Origin: Pseudooceanicola marinus
GTDB taxonomy: Bacteria; Pseudomonadota; Alphaproteobacteria; Rhodobacterales; Rhodobacteraceae
NCBI RefSeq assembly: GCF_020177265.1
Contig: NZ_JAIVMC010000001.1
Location: forward strand, 434,001 to 498,000
Direction: 5' to 3'
DNA length: 64,000 nt
The notes under the pieces were generated by a model. It ran no database searches and was not told where the DNA came from. It was given only the letters and a program-made list of their open reading frames with translations. This document shows positions 63,483 to 64,000 of the stretch, one piece after another. The position numbers and the translations under genes are program-made. Within the stretch, counting starts at the first letter, position 1; each line of letters starts with the position of its first letter.

Positions 63483-64000
63483 TCAGGCGGCGGGGGCTGC
63501 GGCCTGCGGACGGCGGCGCAGGTGAAGAATGACCCAGCTCACCGCAAGGCCGGAGATCGCCACCGCCAGCCAGAACAGCACTGCGTAACCCGCCGCATCG
63601 GCGATCTGCCCGGCCAGCACCGCGCCCAGCTGATAGACCAGCAGCTGCGCGCTGGCGAGGATGGTGAAATCCGTCCCCGGCTGATCGGAACTGCAGGCCG
63701 CCATGAACAGGCTGTAGAGCGCCACGATCTCCATGTAGCGGATCAGGGTCTGCGCCACCGCCGCCGCCATGGCCGGTGCAGCCGCCGTCCCCAAGAGCCC
63801 GGTCGCATGGGCGGCAAAGAGCGCGAAGACCAGCGTCCGGGCGCAGCCCAGGGTGATCAGCAGCCCCCCGGCCCCCAGGCGACGCTGGGCCAGGGCAGCG
63901 ACGGCGGCCCCGATCAGCCCCGCCGTGGCGGCAGAGCCGCCGGACAGCAGGCCGATGGTGTCCAGGTCCAGGCCGATGTCCACCAGGTAGGGCCCTTCCA
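63483..64000 (-). CDS. RhtX/FptX-like MFS siderophore transporter, C-terminal part
   Basis: The frame runs to the window edge (the GTG at 63983 is internal; upstream codons read EGPYLVD), so only the C-terminal part is seen. At least five hydrophobic segments are present in about 172 residues. The phrase YLVDIGLDLDTIGLLSG and the later SDQPGTDFTILAS match the RhtX/FptX group of siderophore permeases, related to the AmpG-type MFS family. Position convergent to the binding protein/ABC pair and close to a TonB receptor supports a role in siderophore import. Confidence 0.75.
   Translation of the reverse strand, partial: EGPYLVDIGLDLDTIGLLSGGSAATAGLIGAAVAALAQRRLGAGGLLITLGCARTLVFALFAAHATGLLGTAAAPAMAAAVAQTLIRYMEIVALYSLFMAACSSDQPGTDFTILASAQLLVYQLGAVLAGQIADAAGYAVLFWLAVAISGLAVSWVILHLRRRPQAAAPAA

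Overview
The window is a GC-rich stretch of an alphaproteobacterial chromosome, most likely Rhodobacteraceae (Rhodobacter/Roseobacter lineage). Three things support this: the trgA-trgB-cysK tellurite locus known from Rhodobacter sphaeroides, a Pho regulon in the order phoR-pstSCAB-phoU-phoB with a PhoR that has no membrane segment, and GC-rich two-hairpin repeats of a kind common in this family. I cannot name the genus. No CRISPR array, prophage, rRNA gene or intact insertion sequence was seen.

Layout. 0-7.2 kb: DUF2254 protein (5' cut), CorC-like protein, xerD, an unknown exported protein with a tiny membrane protein upstream, then aroK-aroB. 7.4-17.5 kb: DinB-like protein, UspA plus BCCT transporter, photolyase, trgA-trgB-cysK, and a large MscS channel. 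17.6-28.1 kb: tRNA-Ser(GGA), an isolated QueC-like PP-loop protein, a hybrid histidine kinase with a cysteine-free SUOX-fold periplasmic partner and a divergent LuxR-type regulator, then a chemoreceptor with cheB and cheD. 28.1-29.0 kb holds no convincing gene. 29.0-36.4 kb: phosphate regulon with a three-unit Pho box before pstS. 36.5-42.5 kb: gamma carbonic anhydrase-like protein, gmk, yicC, PAS protein, class II DAHP synthase, GlxA-type regulator.

42.5-51.5 kb is an inducible catabolic island. A XylR/V4R-type regulator with a degenerate AAA+ domain is divergent from a DAD-like cupin dioxygenase, a short-chain dehydrogenase, a complete Liv-type ABC importer and a zinc alcohol dehydrogenase. 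These probably import and oxidise one organic compound of unknown identity.

52.3-57.9 kb is a graveyard of a ureide/amide catabolic locus: remains of a peptide-type ABC ATPase, a creatininase, a hydantoinase, an M20 amidohydrolase with two nonsense codons, and a 2-hydroxyacid dehydrogenase and a LysR regulator cut by one shared deletion. Intact allE (ureidoglycine aminohydrolase) sits in the middle.

58.0-64 kb is an iron/siderophore uptake region: TonB-dependent receptor, winged-helix regulator, FatB-like binding protein, exporter-fold ABC transporter and a partial RhtX/FptX-like MFS protein running off the end. No FecCD-type permease or ATPase is present in the window.
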